64,000 nt of DNA from Rhizophlyctis rosea (taxonomy: Eukaryota > Chytridiomycota > Chytridiomycetes > Rhizophlyctidales > Rhizophlyctidaceae). The stretch covers positions 1,939-65,938 of the forward strand of contig JADGJC010000148.1 of NCBI GenBank assembly GCA_027596075.1, in the 5' to 3' direction. A program made the translations under genes and the position numbers. Shown piece by piece: positions 48,001 to 59,517 of this stretch (position 1 is its first letter; each line of letters starts with the position of its first letter). Under the pieces are notes generated by a model. The model ran no database searches and was not told the origin of the DNA. It saw nothing but the letters and a program-made list of their open reading frames with translations.

Positions 48001-48763
48001 TGGTGGCAGCGGCAGCGGTTGTCGTGGTGGCGGCTGCCGCAGGCGTTGTTGTCGAACTACCGCCGCTGCTGCTTCCTGAGTTGGCAGCAAGCGCAGCTCT
48101 CAATTGCGTCGCCGGTGTGGCCGACAGATAACTGTTTGCCAAATAGAGCGTGTTACTGGCAGCCGACGCGGACTGGAGATTCAACCGATCCCAGGTGTAA
48201 GATCCGAATGATGTTAGGTCCACGTAGCACGTGGTAAAGTTGGTGGCGCTAACGTATGGGCAGGCAGTCGACAAGAACACGCCGTTCGCAGTTTTCCCAT
48301 CCGCTGACGAACCGACAGAGTACATCCAGGAGAGGCCATCACCTGCATAGAACTGCATGAGTGAAAAGCTTTTGACGCAGGGGATGTGTATACATCATTC
48401 AAGTATATCAAAAAAGGGCTTCTCACCTGAGATGTCAAAGGCCCATGTAACATAGTTGCCGAAAAGCGGACCCTTGACCGATACACCGCCATATTGCTGT
48501 GTGACCGTTGCACTGATCACTGGACCTCCGTAGGAGGGAGTGGGCGGACCAGCGAAGGCGAAATTGGCGGTCGTACCCCATGACCAGTTTGCGTATCCCG
48601 ATGACAGTTGACTTGCTCCTTTGACGTAAATAGGAAGGTCGGCAGTAGTGGAGTTCGCTTGACGTGCCACCAAATGCCCCGTGGGTAATGTCCCTTCCGC
48701 ATTACACGGAGCGATAGTAGATGCGCATAAGGCGAAAACGGCAAGATGGGTTGACCAACCCAT
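45077..48763 (-). CDS. Secreted or surface protein with CBM-like, Thr-rich, REJ-like and GAIN/GPS-like regions (1,123 residues)
   Basis: Exons are 48427-48763, 47845-48342, 46787-47768, 45564-46709 and 45077-45485; the sum is 1,124 codons in phase. A signal peptide (STHLAVFALCASTIAPCNA) opens the protein. Residues about 40-230 form a beta-rich jelly-roll-like domain (SGYANWSWGTT, YTWDRLNLQSASAASNTLYL) that resembles carbohydrate-binding modules. A Thr/Pro/Ala-rich linker with a 10-residue repeat follows. Residues about 280-700 look like a REJ (receptor for egg jelly) region, with spaced beta strands and LLIDASDSYD. From about 720 a helical then beta region ends in a GPS-like motif: CVMWD, W-x(3)-GC and CQC (from residue 1044). 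The His-Leu-Thr/Ser cleavage triplet is absent. The protein ends in a single hydrophobic segment, either a GPI signal or one helix, not seven helices. Domain names are inferred by pattern. Confidence 0.75.
47881..48030 (-). repeat. 30-bp coding minisatellite (Thr/Pro linker)
   Basis: Five 30-bp units encode a 10-residue motif close to TTTTPPVVAT. The middle units are nearly identical and the last is degenerate. Copy number probably varies between strains and sets the length of a likely O-glycosylated stalk. Confidence 0.85.
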
Positions 48764-51700
48764 TGCTAAGCACACGTTACAGGAAGGGAGGATGTAATGC
48801 AAGAGAAGCAAAATTAGCGCGTGGAGTTGGGATGGGTCTTGACTGCTTGATTTGCCAATTATATACCCAGATGCGAATATTAGAGAGTTTAGAGGGGTAA
48901 CCTCCGTTTACAAGATCCTTGCATTGTTTGGGGATACCTCCAAGTCTTCCTTGGCCTCCTGTGATCTATGTTGATGCTTACTTCAGCGTGGCGAGGAGTT
49001 CGATCGGTGAAACCAAACATTCCATGGACGCCAGCTGCATTCATTGCAAAGTGGTCAGTTTGGACTATTGATACCGATCACGAGAGATCAATTTGGTTGA
49101 TGAATCACACGTGGGGCCTTCATTCATGTTGTCAAATATTTCGCTCGGATAATGGACATACATCTGAATGCCGTTGAGAATGCGAAAGTGTCAATTGAGG
49201 TTGAATCTGTTTTCTGGACGTCGAATTCACCTTAGTTTTAAATCCTTGGCACCAAACATTCGGCTGTGTGCCTTTGCAATCCTTAGAGCAGTCATCAATA
49301 ACGCAGTTTGATTGGTCGGCGGTTCTTCGGTGGTATCTCCGTTGTTTACTGACTTTCAAGGATCACTCGCTTCATGTTGAGGAACCACTTCAAATTTGAC
49401 ATTATGGACATGTACTCCGTAGCTGAATTGAATCACGCCACTCCCCTTCAATGGATTGACTTTTGTTTTACCTTGAAATGCATTTCAAATCACTGACTCT
49501 GCTACATCAATCTGCAGTATTCATTGTGTGGAAGCGAGAACGGCCTGCTTACATAATGAAGTTGCAAAATCCAACCGGGCTGCGCCACGGGTTCTCTTTG
49601 AGTCATTCATTCCATCCCAGCAAATCGTCTGCTCAATGTGGCATCTGAACAAGCAATATATTTTAAAGGCGGCTAGTCAAAGGCACACGACCCTCGTAAC
49701 AGGACTGTGAACCGGGTAGTGCATGTCTGACACGCATTCAATGATCATGATGTTGTTCGTCGGGTGCGAAGAGCAAGGTCTCCCCGTTCCCTTGATATGA
49801 TTGTTAGACCTTCATGATGTGCATTTGCTAAGCTTTGAAACATGTCTAGCCAACGGAAGTATGAGCTGTGAGACAAGCATTTAGGAGCGTCAAAAAGATC
49901 GTGACAAGATTGCCGCAATTGCAATAGGTTACGCTTCCGGGTCAAGCAGTACATGGACACTTCAGCAACGATGAAATCCCTTAAATTGCTAGTAACACCA
50001 GGTTCGCGGTACCATATCTTTGACCCCAAAATTATGACGTGTATATTGAACCTGATCGGAGGTGAAACTCTCTCTTGATTCAACATGCACAAGGAACGCT
50101 TTTACCCAGCAATCGTCAGCCATATGAATGCGTAAAGGTGGTCAACTCCGTCTTCCAATGCCAGCGTTAGAGGGAGCGTTTCAACCACGGCATTCAAAAG
50201 GTGAGAACATTTGTATCATCCCAAAGACCATAACAGGATGAAAAAAATGAAAACAACGACACGTACACATTTTGGTCAACGGTGCCGCGAGAACCACATT
50301 GCAAATATGCTTTCGATTCTCGGTTGAGTGTGCGAGATTACCAGCATAAAAGAACATCGAATGAACAAGTACCCAGACCACCAGATTGACAGGAGATAAT
50401 ACCCTGATAACGAAGGGAGAATCAATTGTGAATGGACCCATCTCGATTGGGGCGAGCGCTCTTCGTCCTACTTCCGTCAATTTTTCATCTGGCTCATTCC
50501 TTTTTCCTGCCAGCCCGAGGGATCAAACAGTACATTGCACAAAGGACATATGAGTTCGACCCAAGCGCCAGAACCATCGATTTGGACTATCGATACTTGA
50601 TATAAATTGATCCTAGACTATGACCTCCCATTTTTCTCGGTACGCGCAGTGCACCAGTTGCACCTGCTATATATACACAACCCTTCTTGCCCGTCGTTTC
50701 CATCGCATGGATCTCGAAAGGCGTGAACTTTTCAGACTCTGAGGAGTAAAAAAAGGGATGGGACGTCGTGGGAATGCTGAAGGGTAGGAAGTGTATCCCG
50801 ACTTTCTATCATGGTACTAAGATGTGGCGTACGTAGCCTCTCATTGTCTCCGACTTCAAGCCAATGTGAAGTCATCCCTCAGCTTTCCGCGATCAAATGA
50901 AATGCCTTCGAACCAGAAACACACGGAATCTGTCTGCGCCTCAGACTCGGAGGTCGCTGAAGGTCATCCCTCAAGGATGGATTTAAGCGCTCTGAGCAGC
51001 GGAAAAGAAGCAGTGAGCGAATCCAACAGTGTGGGATGAAAGCAGGCCGGTCCGACCGCCCATAACGTTTCACTTCAAAAAAGTTTGGTGTCGTTTCTGA
51101 CGAAACTTCTGCACCACTACCTTCTCAGAGCCTCATTTGGCCCGAAGCACAAGAAGTGGATCCAAGATTGGCAACGGGCATGCCCTGATAGCGGAAAGCT
51201 TTACGGAGTTGAGAAGGTGGGGAACAGGGAACATGTTGGAGGAACATTTTTCGCATTGGAAACTGTCGGAGGCGTTTTAGCATGAACGTACGACGACAGG
51301 GGTGGAGGTAAGTTATTTGAACTTACCATCATGGACCCTCTTAAAGAGGGCGGTGGCTAGCCTTAATGTGCGGCGATCCAATTCACACACTGATCCCATC
51401 GGTCTGTTATCCTGCTTTATTCGTTCGCCATTCCAAGCATTGAGATGGCTCGTATTATTGGAACAACAGCCAAACTTACTGCCATACGCTCATTTTTTGC
51501 TACTAGAAAGGTCAAACACTTGTCCCCTTCCGCTGGCCGAAAGGCCTGACCAAACCTAAAATGGCCCTGCAATTCCCATTCATGCTGCACCGCACAACTT
51601 TTTTTTGGCTTTCCTATCATAGCTCTGAGAGAAAATTTTCGTCGGCCAGGGGAATGGATGGCCGTCAGCCTTGGATTCACACGATGATATGGCAATTATG

Positions 51701-54700
51701 GTCGCGGGAGGGCGCGGTTTGGTGGTCAGCGGAATTGATGAGGTACTGTATGAGACGTTCAAAGTGTTGAAGTGTCGAGAATTACGCTTTGATGGAATTA
51801 CTTGGAATGTAAAGACATGCCATAAGTTGCGATGGTGGTGCATTGATCAACTATGCTCTAGCTACCCTTTTCTTTTTCGCTCTGCTTCCGCATCGAATGT
51901 ACGGTGAGGAAGTGAGGAACATCGCCGCGAAGGGGTCATGGACAGCAAAGTCCGTGAGAGAGGGATGCAGCTTATTGCTCGCTCTTCGATTATCGTGCTT
52001 GGGAGTCTCTTTGAGCATTTTTGAGACCAGCAGCTGACTGCTCACCACAATGAATTTCCGCGTAAAAAGGTCGAATTAGGCCCGAGTCTGAAAACAGATG
52101 TGTAACCAACGCTTTGTAGCGGTGGTTATCGCCTGTTTTTCGTCTTTCCTACCTTCTAATCCAAAGATCATCACAGCCCTAAGAAAAGGCCGCAAACTGG
52201 AGGAAATGGATGGCGGTCACATTCATTTCACACAATATGCGGCAACGAAAGGTGAAACAGTCATTGAAACAGATTGTGCAAGCGTAAGTTGTAACAAGAC
52301 AGCTTGATCGGGATGGCTGCCAATGATAAATGGTCACGTATCAGGCAGGGAGAAAAAGGGAAAAACATGGGTAGGGTCAGAACTAAGAGAGCTGAGAGGA
52401 GGTAGAAGGCGCGGAGGAAGGCGGGGAGGTGGGGGAGGAGGTGGATTTAGTATAGTGACAGTGACGTTAATATTTTCCGTATTGTCGGAACGATTGGAGG
52501 TCGCGCTGATGTGGAATTTGGCACCACGTTTTGTGGCGAATGTGGGCGAGAGAGCGGTGATCTCTTTACACCAACCATGTAGCATGGGTGTGGGCTTTTT
52601 TTTGCACCAAACCTTGACCAACTCCCTTGCGACGGCATTCTGATAGCGGGATTGGGGGAATGATGGGTTTGAGGTTACATAAGACGTATGCTGAGAATAT
52701 AGATTGAAGCTTATGGGAGCCACCTGCTCCGTACCCGTTCATGAGAGCGCTCTTCATATCATTGACGAATCATGGAGATGAGCCGTCTGAGTAGTAGGGT
52801 TGCCCTTTTAATGCTGCGGAGGAACTCGACAAGCACCTGATGGTAGCAATTTCTCGACTCTCTTAGTCGTGGGAGGGATAATGGTTTTTGCCCTTGGCAG
52901 GAAGTGAGAACGTGATTCAGATGATGTGGAAACTCTCGGAAGATACGGCGCCAAGATTAATCAAATCGAAAAAATGAATGACACTCCCAGCTGTGAGATG
53001 GATAGACCAGTCTCCGATTGTGTGCATGATGACTGTGCCTTGTGGTGAAGTGTAGCGATTTGACCTGAGGATAACAGACGTTTGGTAACTTCAATGGTTG
53101 GGCCGTGTATGGTTATCAGAGCCTCAAGTTTGTGAATGCACTGGAGGAGGCACCAAACATTGTATTAAGTTCGAGTAACGGGAATGCTGTCATTTCTATT
53201 ATAGGGTGGTGATCATTTTTTGTTGATCGAAGACTGCAGTTTGGGAAAGAAGGCATTCACCCATCCTCAGACGTGATCGTCGTTAGAAAAAGTTTACAGT
53301 GGGTGTATGCAATTGAACGTGGATGCTGTCGGTTACTGACTTCCAACGTCATGGTGTCCACGGAGTAGAAAGGAGTGTGTTGGGGTTTCTTTGCGCTTGT
53401 GGCCGAAGCTGGCCAAACATGTGGTCAACGGTTGAGGACCCTGTGGCGTTGTGGAATTACGTTAGCGGCGTTGTGTGGCGCCAACAACAGCACCAGTCCA
53501 GTGACTGGGGGTGTCTCACCCTGACATGGGCGCGGCACAACATGCGTCAGCGTGAGTCGTTTGATCACAATTGTCCAAGTGTCACTGCCGGATGCGCCCC
53601 GCTGCCCCGAGGGGCTGGACCACCCTGTCAAAAAATGAAAAATGTTACACACCCGGAGGTATGGGAGACATTCCAGCCACCCGACCGGGACACTTGGGAG
53701 TGACAAAGTGTCCATCATGTCGATGAATGTCAACGATTGAAATGCAAAGCATTGCATGGGATTGCTGATCATTGCTCATCACATGTCAGGCTTTTGCGCT
53801 TGCTTTTTGGTTGTTGGAAGTGTCTTCATTCATAGGGTGGGTATCCATCCACTTGCTCAGTGCTCACTTTCTGCAGCAGGGGTCTAGTCCGATTGTTATC
53901 ATCTGAACCCCCCATCTTTCGGACTTTGCGCTCGTGGACAGAACAGCAACACGTTCGCTGGCTTTGCATTGAAAGACATAGTTTGCATACTGGGGACTTA
54001 TCCAGTAACTTGTTCAATCATCCCCGCTCCCCTGATCAGACACGCGGAAGCTTCGCATAGAAAGCATAGTGCCGATACACGATCTTTCCAGGAAGACACA
54101 TCCCGCCCAAAAGCAATAAACGCATTCCAATCACACATTCACACGAGGCAAGGTGGGGGTTTTTCTCACGGTGGGCATCATGGCAGACTACCCAATGATG
54201 AAGGGGTTGTTACCTTCCATCTTTTGACTTTCTCACGACAATCGCTTCCATTCCATTCCAGTCATATATGTAGGTATCTTACCCTCAATCCAACGCGCGC
54301 AATTCCAATTTGTCACTTGTGTGTACCAACACACCACTCACTTACTGTCCCTGACTAAACGTGAGTAAACAACGGTATCCCCAGATCACTGTCCCACCAA
54401 CCGCGACTGGCCTCGTGTGAGTGAAAGCACTCGACCTGGCCAGTGACCTCCCCTGCCTTTCTTCCCCACTCGACACACTTTCACATTCCCACACTCACAA
54501 CCAACCTGCTACCTTCCCATATCTTCATAGGTCCAACACTATAAACCTACCACAGACAACACACCTCGCTCCCCGCGCAACCGTACTTGCTCACATATAA
54601 AGCCCATACTGATACATACATACCCTCCTACACTACCTAATTTCGACAACCACCGAAACGTCAACCCTGCGACAATAGTTGTCCCACACTCACTCGTAAA

Positions 54701-54888
54701 CCCCGCAAACCACCCGCAAAACCTGTCAAACACCCCCAAACCACCTACCGACATTCTCACACATCCTTACACTATCCCGTACTTCCACAGTTCACACACA
54801 CTACACACACTTCCAAACACCCCACAAACCTAACCGTGACTCCACCACTCCCCTCACATCATAGCTGTCAATCATCGGGGACCGGAGG
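48764..54888. other. Gene-poor region of 6.1 kb with a G-poor leader at its right end
   Basis: No gene is supported up to about 54.2 kb. A weak minus-strand frame (52334-52723) with a proline run overlaps a GGA/GGC-rich low-complexity patch at 52400-52445 and is not convincing. From about 54370 to 54880 the plus strand is almost free of G and rich in CA and CCT. This is probably the promoter and 5' leader of the gene at 54889. Confidence 0.45.
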
Positions 54889-56830
54889 ATGGAGGGAAGG
54901 AGGAGAGACGAGGGTGGTAACAGTGGGAGAGTGGGTGTGTGGGGACCACCACTGCCCCCGATGACCAGGAGATCAAGCATGGATTCCCTGTCTTCTTCGA
55001 ATAATGGCACTGGGTTGAGGACTTGGGTTATGAATGGTGCTGGTAACGGTGCTGTTTATGGTGAGTTTTTATTGCACTTGGGTGGGTGGAAGTGGGTTTG
55101 AGTGGATGGAGTTGGGCGTGCGCAGCACTATGTGAGCGATAGCGAACGGATTGGTTGGGTGGGTGGGCTTTGGGAGGCCATCCACAGGATGGCCATGCCG
55201 AAGGCATGAAATGGGGGGTCGTCAGCATGGTTGGTGTGGTAGAGAGCAGGAGCGAACGGATCGCGAGCTTCGCGAGCTTCAAGTGCGCGCAGCGCACATT
55301 CTCTATTGAGTAAACGCACCACAGTGGGTGAGCTTTAGCGAACAGTGTGCGCGTAGCGCTCAGTATAGTGGCAGCACCACAATAGTAAATAGGAAAAGAG
55401 ATGCATAGAGGCGTGCGAGTCGACATGGAAGTCAAACATACAATCAAACTAACTCAACCAACTGCGAATTACAACAGACACAGACCCATATTTAACCCTC
55501 CCCCGCCCCTCCCGCCGCCCGCCAACAGCAACCTCAACCCTCCCCCGCACAACCCACAACCCAACCACAACAACATCATCAACAACCTCCATCCTCCCCC
55601 CACCCCTCCCGCACGCCCCCCTCTTCGGCCCCGCAAACTCCTCCCTCTCCTCAACCTCCTCCGGCGGCTCCGGCATCCGCGCCCTAGCTCCCAAACCCCT
55701 CACATCCACCTCAAAACACACAAAACAGAAAAAGTCCACCGACTCGTTACGGAGTCTCGTCACGCTTCATGGCGGAGAGAGGGATAGGGAATTGGTTGTG
55801 GAGACGGATCCGATGTTAGGTCCTAATGCGCCGAATCATGCCCGTGGCACTGGTCTGTTCCGTCCACCTTCTTCCACCCACCTGCCCCAACCTACACCCA
55901 CCACCCTCCCATCAACCAACACACCGGAAATCGCACGTAAAGAAGAAGACGAACAGTTCGTGTATAGCGGATCACCCTTCGACATCCACACACACCGTCC
56001 TCAACGATTATTCTCGAACCATTTAGCACCGGCGCCCTTACCCCCACCACCGCAGTACACGAAGACCGATCCTGCTTCGGAGAGTGGCGGGGGCGCGAAA
56101 GTGCCGGGCGCGGTAGATTTGTATGCGGCGGAGAAGAGGAGTCGGATGAAGCCTCCTGGACCGCGGCTGAAGAAGAGTGGGGAGTTTAGGGCGTTGGGGG
56201 GACGGAGGGGGAGTGATGCTTCTGCTGGTGCTTCTTCGGTTGGGTATAGTGGGTATTCGAGTTTACGGGGATATGGGACTATGAGGGAGGGTGGGTATGG
56301 GAGTGCGAGGGGTGGTGTTGGGGGAAGTGTTAGGGGTGTTCCAGGGGAGAGGGATGTGGTGTTGGGGATGTATGGGCCGACGACTTTTGTGCATGGACGG
56401 GGGAGGAGTGGGAGTGTTGCTAGTAATACGGCCGACGACGGCGAGGAGGGGTATCTTCTATCTTCTGGCCGTCGGCATAGACAAGGTCGACCAACACCTT
56501 ACTTAGTCCTAATGGTCCTCCTCTCCCTAACGGTTATCATCCTCCTGGCACCGCTGTTTGTGTCTCAGCCTGTTACGGAGTGGAAGGTGAAGGTGCGGGA
56601 TGTGGAGGGGACGGTGGGGGGGTATGGGTTTGAGGTTTTGTTTGGGGGGTGGAATGGGAATTTTGTCGGGGTGGAAGTGGAGGGTGTTGGTGGGAGTGTG
56701 TGGGTTAGGCCGGATTTGGGGGAGGAGGGAGAGAGCAAGGGGGAGGGGACGAGGGATGATTTTGGTGTGGTAGGGAGGGGTGGTGGTGGGGAGGGGAAGG
56801 AAGTATTGCCGCTCCCCGTTTCGACGTCTA

Positions 56831-56867
<37 letters not shown>

Positions 56868-57582
56868 CACGTCATCTACCTCCTCCCCATCATCCCCATC
56901 CACTCCCGTATCCAACCAACCACCAAAAAACAAAACCGAAACCATCACACCAAAACCAAAACCAAAACACCCGCAACAAAAAGACGCCGTCCTCCTCTCA
57001 CACTTCTCATCCTTCACACCCTCCCACACTTACGTCTTCCCACCCCTCACCACAACCTCCTCTCAATCCGCGCACGTGTACCTGCCCGACGTCGGGAACA
57101 TAGGTAGAGTCATATACCTCCTTCCACCGTACTTCCTGACCGTAGAATTGGATTTCGACGTCAGGCCGCAGCCGGGGTGGTTGAGGTATTTTCTTGGAGG
57201 GAATAGGCGTAGAGTGTGCAGACGGTATTGGGTTGGTGAGGTGGGGGAGGTGGAGAAGGTTGGTGGGGGGTGTGCGGGTGGGGAGGGTGTTGCGGAGGAG
57301 GAGGAGGGGGAGGACGGAGGAGGTGAGGTAGAGGGAGGGGGGAAGGGGTTATGGGGGTGGGTTGGGGAGTGGTTGGGGTGGTTATGGTGTGGGGTGGGTG
57401 GGGGGGTTGGTTATTTAAATATTCGGAGTTGGGGTAAACCGATTTTTTTGTGTGGGGATTTGAATGGGGTTGGGGTGTTGGGGGGGTGTTGGGGAGGGTG
57501 TTTATATGAGTGGAAAGGTATTATATATATCTTGTATATTCAAAGTAGGGGTTTTTATCTCCGTTTCTTTTTTTGTTCGTAG
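54889..57582 (+). CDS. Vac7-like single-pass membrane protein, 758 residues
   Basis: Exons 54889-55060 and 55478-57582 join in phase to 759 codons. Residues 1-395 are low complexity and hydrophilic (Pro/Thr, then Gly/Ser/Arg). A transmembrane helix (PYLVLMVLLSLTVIILLAPLFV) follows at about 400-420, then a beta-rich stretch VTEWKVKVRDVEG...VEVEGVGGSVWV that fits the LEA2-like domain found in fungal Vac7-type proteins. Vac7 is a vacuolar-membrane regulator of PtdIns(3,5)P2 synthesis in yeast. The C-terminal part has a 12-codon serine microsatellite, a Gly/Glu-rich stretch and an odd Trp/Gly-rich tail. The topology (long cytosolic N-terminus, one helix, lumenal LEA2) agrees with Vac7. Similarity is weak, so the name is tentative. 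The ATG at 54889 is the first after a long G-poor leader. The tail may be altered if an intron near 57520 was missed. Confidence 0.55.
55118..55359. repeat. Cluster of three-base-loop hairpins inside intron 1 of the Vac7-like gene
   Basis: Six perfect inverted repeats, each with a 3-base loop, lie within 242 bases: 55118-55128 (GTGC GCA GCAC), 55176-55194 (GGCCATCC ACA GGATGGCC), 55195-55207 (ATGCC GAA GGCAT, directly abutting the previous one), 55261-55275 (TCGCGA GCT TCGCGA), 55283-55297 (GTGCGC GCA GCGCAC) and 55349-55359 (GCGC GTA GCGC). Between them AGCGAAC recurs at 55141, 55251 and 55337. It resembles the double-hairpin elements known from some fungal organelle DNA, but this copy is in a nuclear-type intron. 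Confidence 0.8.
56831..56866 (+). repeat. Trinucleotide microsatellite (12 x CGT) coding for serine
   Basis: A pure CGT/TCG run encodes a polyserine tract in the Vac7-like protein and is likely to vary in length. Confidence 0.95.
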
Positions 57583-58737
57583 TTCCTTTATTTTTTACTT
57601 TTTTTTTGTTTTATCTTTATGTTTTGATATTCAGTGTGCGTTATCGTGATGAGGTGTTGTGTGGTGTGATGTTGGTGGGTGTTTGAAAATTGGGATGTGG
57701 GGACATTGTGAGAGAGGAGGAGGAGTCCGTGCCCATCATCCTTAGTTTCCGACGTCCTTGATCTTCCCAATCTGAGCCCTGTTCACTTTTTTCTTTATGT
57801 TGCGTACCCCCACAATGCGCAAAGGGATAATTCCAGGCGTGACGAGAGAGGGAGTGGCGATAATGGCGGTGTCATAACGGAGCGGAAAACATTAGAAGAA
57901 AAGGGAGGAAGTGAGAGGCAGGACCCGCTTTGAGGAAGTGGTTCGTGTACGCTTTCTCCTGTCATTAGAGTTCTCAACTTGTATGGTCCGAAATTTGATT
58001 CATAGCATTTGGGGGGCCAAATGACGGAGCGCGTTTCGGCATCAGGGATACATGCTCTCCCCCACGGGTCGATTGGTACCCAGTCGTTGCATCATCACAC
58101 TATTCTATACTCATGTGGAAGAACGGGCAGGTTTTCCTCGTAGAGGATATATTCGATCCAGTGATCCTACTTTTTCTGCTTCTGAACATTTTTTTTTTCT
58201 GGTATTTGTTGATTATTTCACGGTCTTTGGTTTTTCTTCACGGAAATGAACATTTGGTCTTTGGAGCGAAAGGTACGATGGAGGCATTTGGGTTTGAGGG
58301 CGGAGTTAGGGCATCTTCCTTGTCATTTGTACGTAATCAAGATGAGGTGAAATAGGACAATAGATTCTTACGATTTCCTTTTTCCTACTCTTGTTCAGTC
58401 TCGGTGCATTCGTGCGGTTTGAAAAAAGAGGAATGCTTTGACAGCTTCCTCAATGCATTTGATCCTGTCAAACTCCCACTTACTCCCGTGGGGATGTACG
58501 CACGTTCCTGGGATGGCCCAGCCCCGGCTGCAGCGCCCATACCCTGGTATCTCTTCGGTCACTTGCTTTTCCCCTTTTCCGGGTGTTTTTTGGGTTGTGC
58601 ATTTGGGGATCTCGGGGATTGGGTGTTGGACTGGACTAAGTGGGCGGAAGAGTGGGGGGAATCATCATGTTGGGGTCAGGCATGTTGGAAGGCTGCGGAT
58701 GATGATCACGTAGGGTAAACCTACTCGCCCCAACGCC
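57583..58737. other. 3' flank of the Vac7-like gene and a possible coding remnant
   Basis: On the minus strand about 57742-57880 reads as a plausible protein C-terminus (YDTAIIATPSLVTPGIIPL, then KKKVNRAQIGKIKDVGN, stop at 57742). A stop codon lies just upstream with no acceptor AG between, and no start was found. It may be the relic of a gene. No other feature is supported. Confidence 0.3.
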
Positions 58738-58890
58738 CTACTTAATACGAACACCCCAAGTACCAGGAGCAACGGTAGGGACGGAGTCGCCATACCACGT
58801 CCCTGCTTCCAGTGTCTTCGACATCGCAGTCTGAGCCTTCACACTTTGTTTTTTTGAGTCCGCTTCATCCTTGCAAGGAGTGATTGGCAT
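58738..58890 (-). CDS. Small candidate gene or terminal exon, 50 residues
   Basis: From ATG 58890 a 51-codon frame ends at TAG 58738. It is hydrophilic, then ends TLEAGTWYGDSVPTVAPGTW and GVRIK. Codons look used rather than random. A GTATG donor-like string overlaps the ATG, so this could instead be the last exon of a longer gene. No family is recognised and no signal peptide is seen. Confidence 0.3.
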   Translation of the reverse strand: MPITPCKDEADSKKQSVKAQTAMSKTLEAGTWYGDSVPTVAPGTWGVRIK

Positions 58891-58995
58891 ACCAGCAGGA
58901 TGAGGTTATGAAACCCCCCTGAATCAAGATACAATGTGACTTTTGGGAAGGCACCATACGCGTTTGTGTCGCCCACTCATAACGTGCTACCCACT

Positions 58996-59517
58996 GGAAG
59001 CCTTCCAAAACCCTATTTTCCCGTTTTCTAAAACCCTACCTCAAAATTTTCCAAAAGCGCACCTGAAATTTTCCCGAAACTGCACCTCAAAAATTTCTAA
59101 ATCCACACCTCAAACGAAATGTGGTCTCCCCAAATTTCGCATTTCAGGAGACCCAAAAACAGTCTCCTGAAATGAAAAAGAGACTCAAATGAGACCGAAA
59201 TTTCGTCTTGGACTGATTTGAGTTTGGATGACATACGTTCTCCTCTAGGTTTTGGAAGGCTCTTGCTCTCAAACCACCCCTCAAATTTTTGGTCTAGTGG
59301 GCAAGCACGACGCAAGGGGCCACTCACTAGGAAATTGAGGCTCCATTTGAGGCTCAATTTTCAATGAGACGTGCACCTTAATTTTATTAATGATTCCTAT
59401 TGGGTATGAGGCCAATATTTCTAAAAGCACCCCTCAAATATTTCCGAAACCGCACCTCAAAATTTCCCGAAACCCTACCTCAAATTTTCGGAAAAAATAG
59501 GGTTTTGGAAGGCTTCC
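58996..59517. mobile_element. MITE-like element with 24-bp perfect terminal inverted repeats
   Basis: Positions 58996-59019 (starting GGAAGCCTTCCAAAACCC) are the exact reverse complement of 59494-59517. The flanking trinucleotide ACT is present on both sides (58993-58995 and 59518-59520) and fits a 3-bp target duplication. Inside, next to each end, a 22- to 24-bp unit around CACCTCAAAATTTTCC is repeated in direct orientation, about four copies left and three right. A central 13-bp palindrome (59140-59152 with 59162-59174) and a partial third copy of the terminal repeat (about 59250) are present. There is no open frame, so it would depend on a transposase elsewhere. Confidence 0.75.

Noticed and set aside
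55118..55359. CRISPR-like array
   Set aside because: Hairpins differ in sequence, spacing is irregular and the setting is a eukaryotic intron.
55449..55763. Minus-strand Gly/Arg/Glu-rich open frames over the Vac7-like exon
   Set aside because: Shadow of the C-rich Pro/Thr coding region on the plus strand, which joins in phase to the first exon.
58404..58718. 104-codon plus-strand open frame rich in Trp, Gly and Pro
   Set aside because: No start context or signal peptide, no known motif, and it mixes G- and C-rich runs without codon preference. Left out for lack of support.
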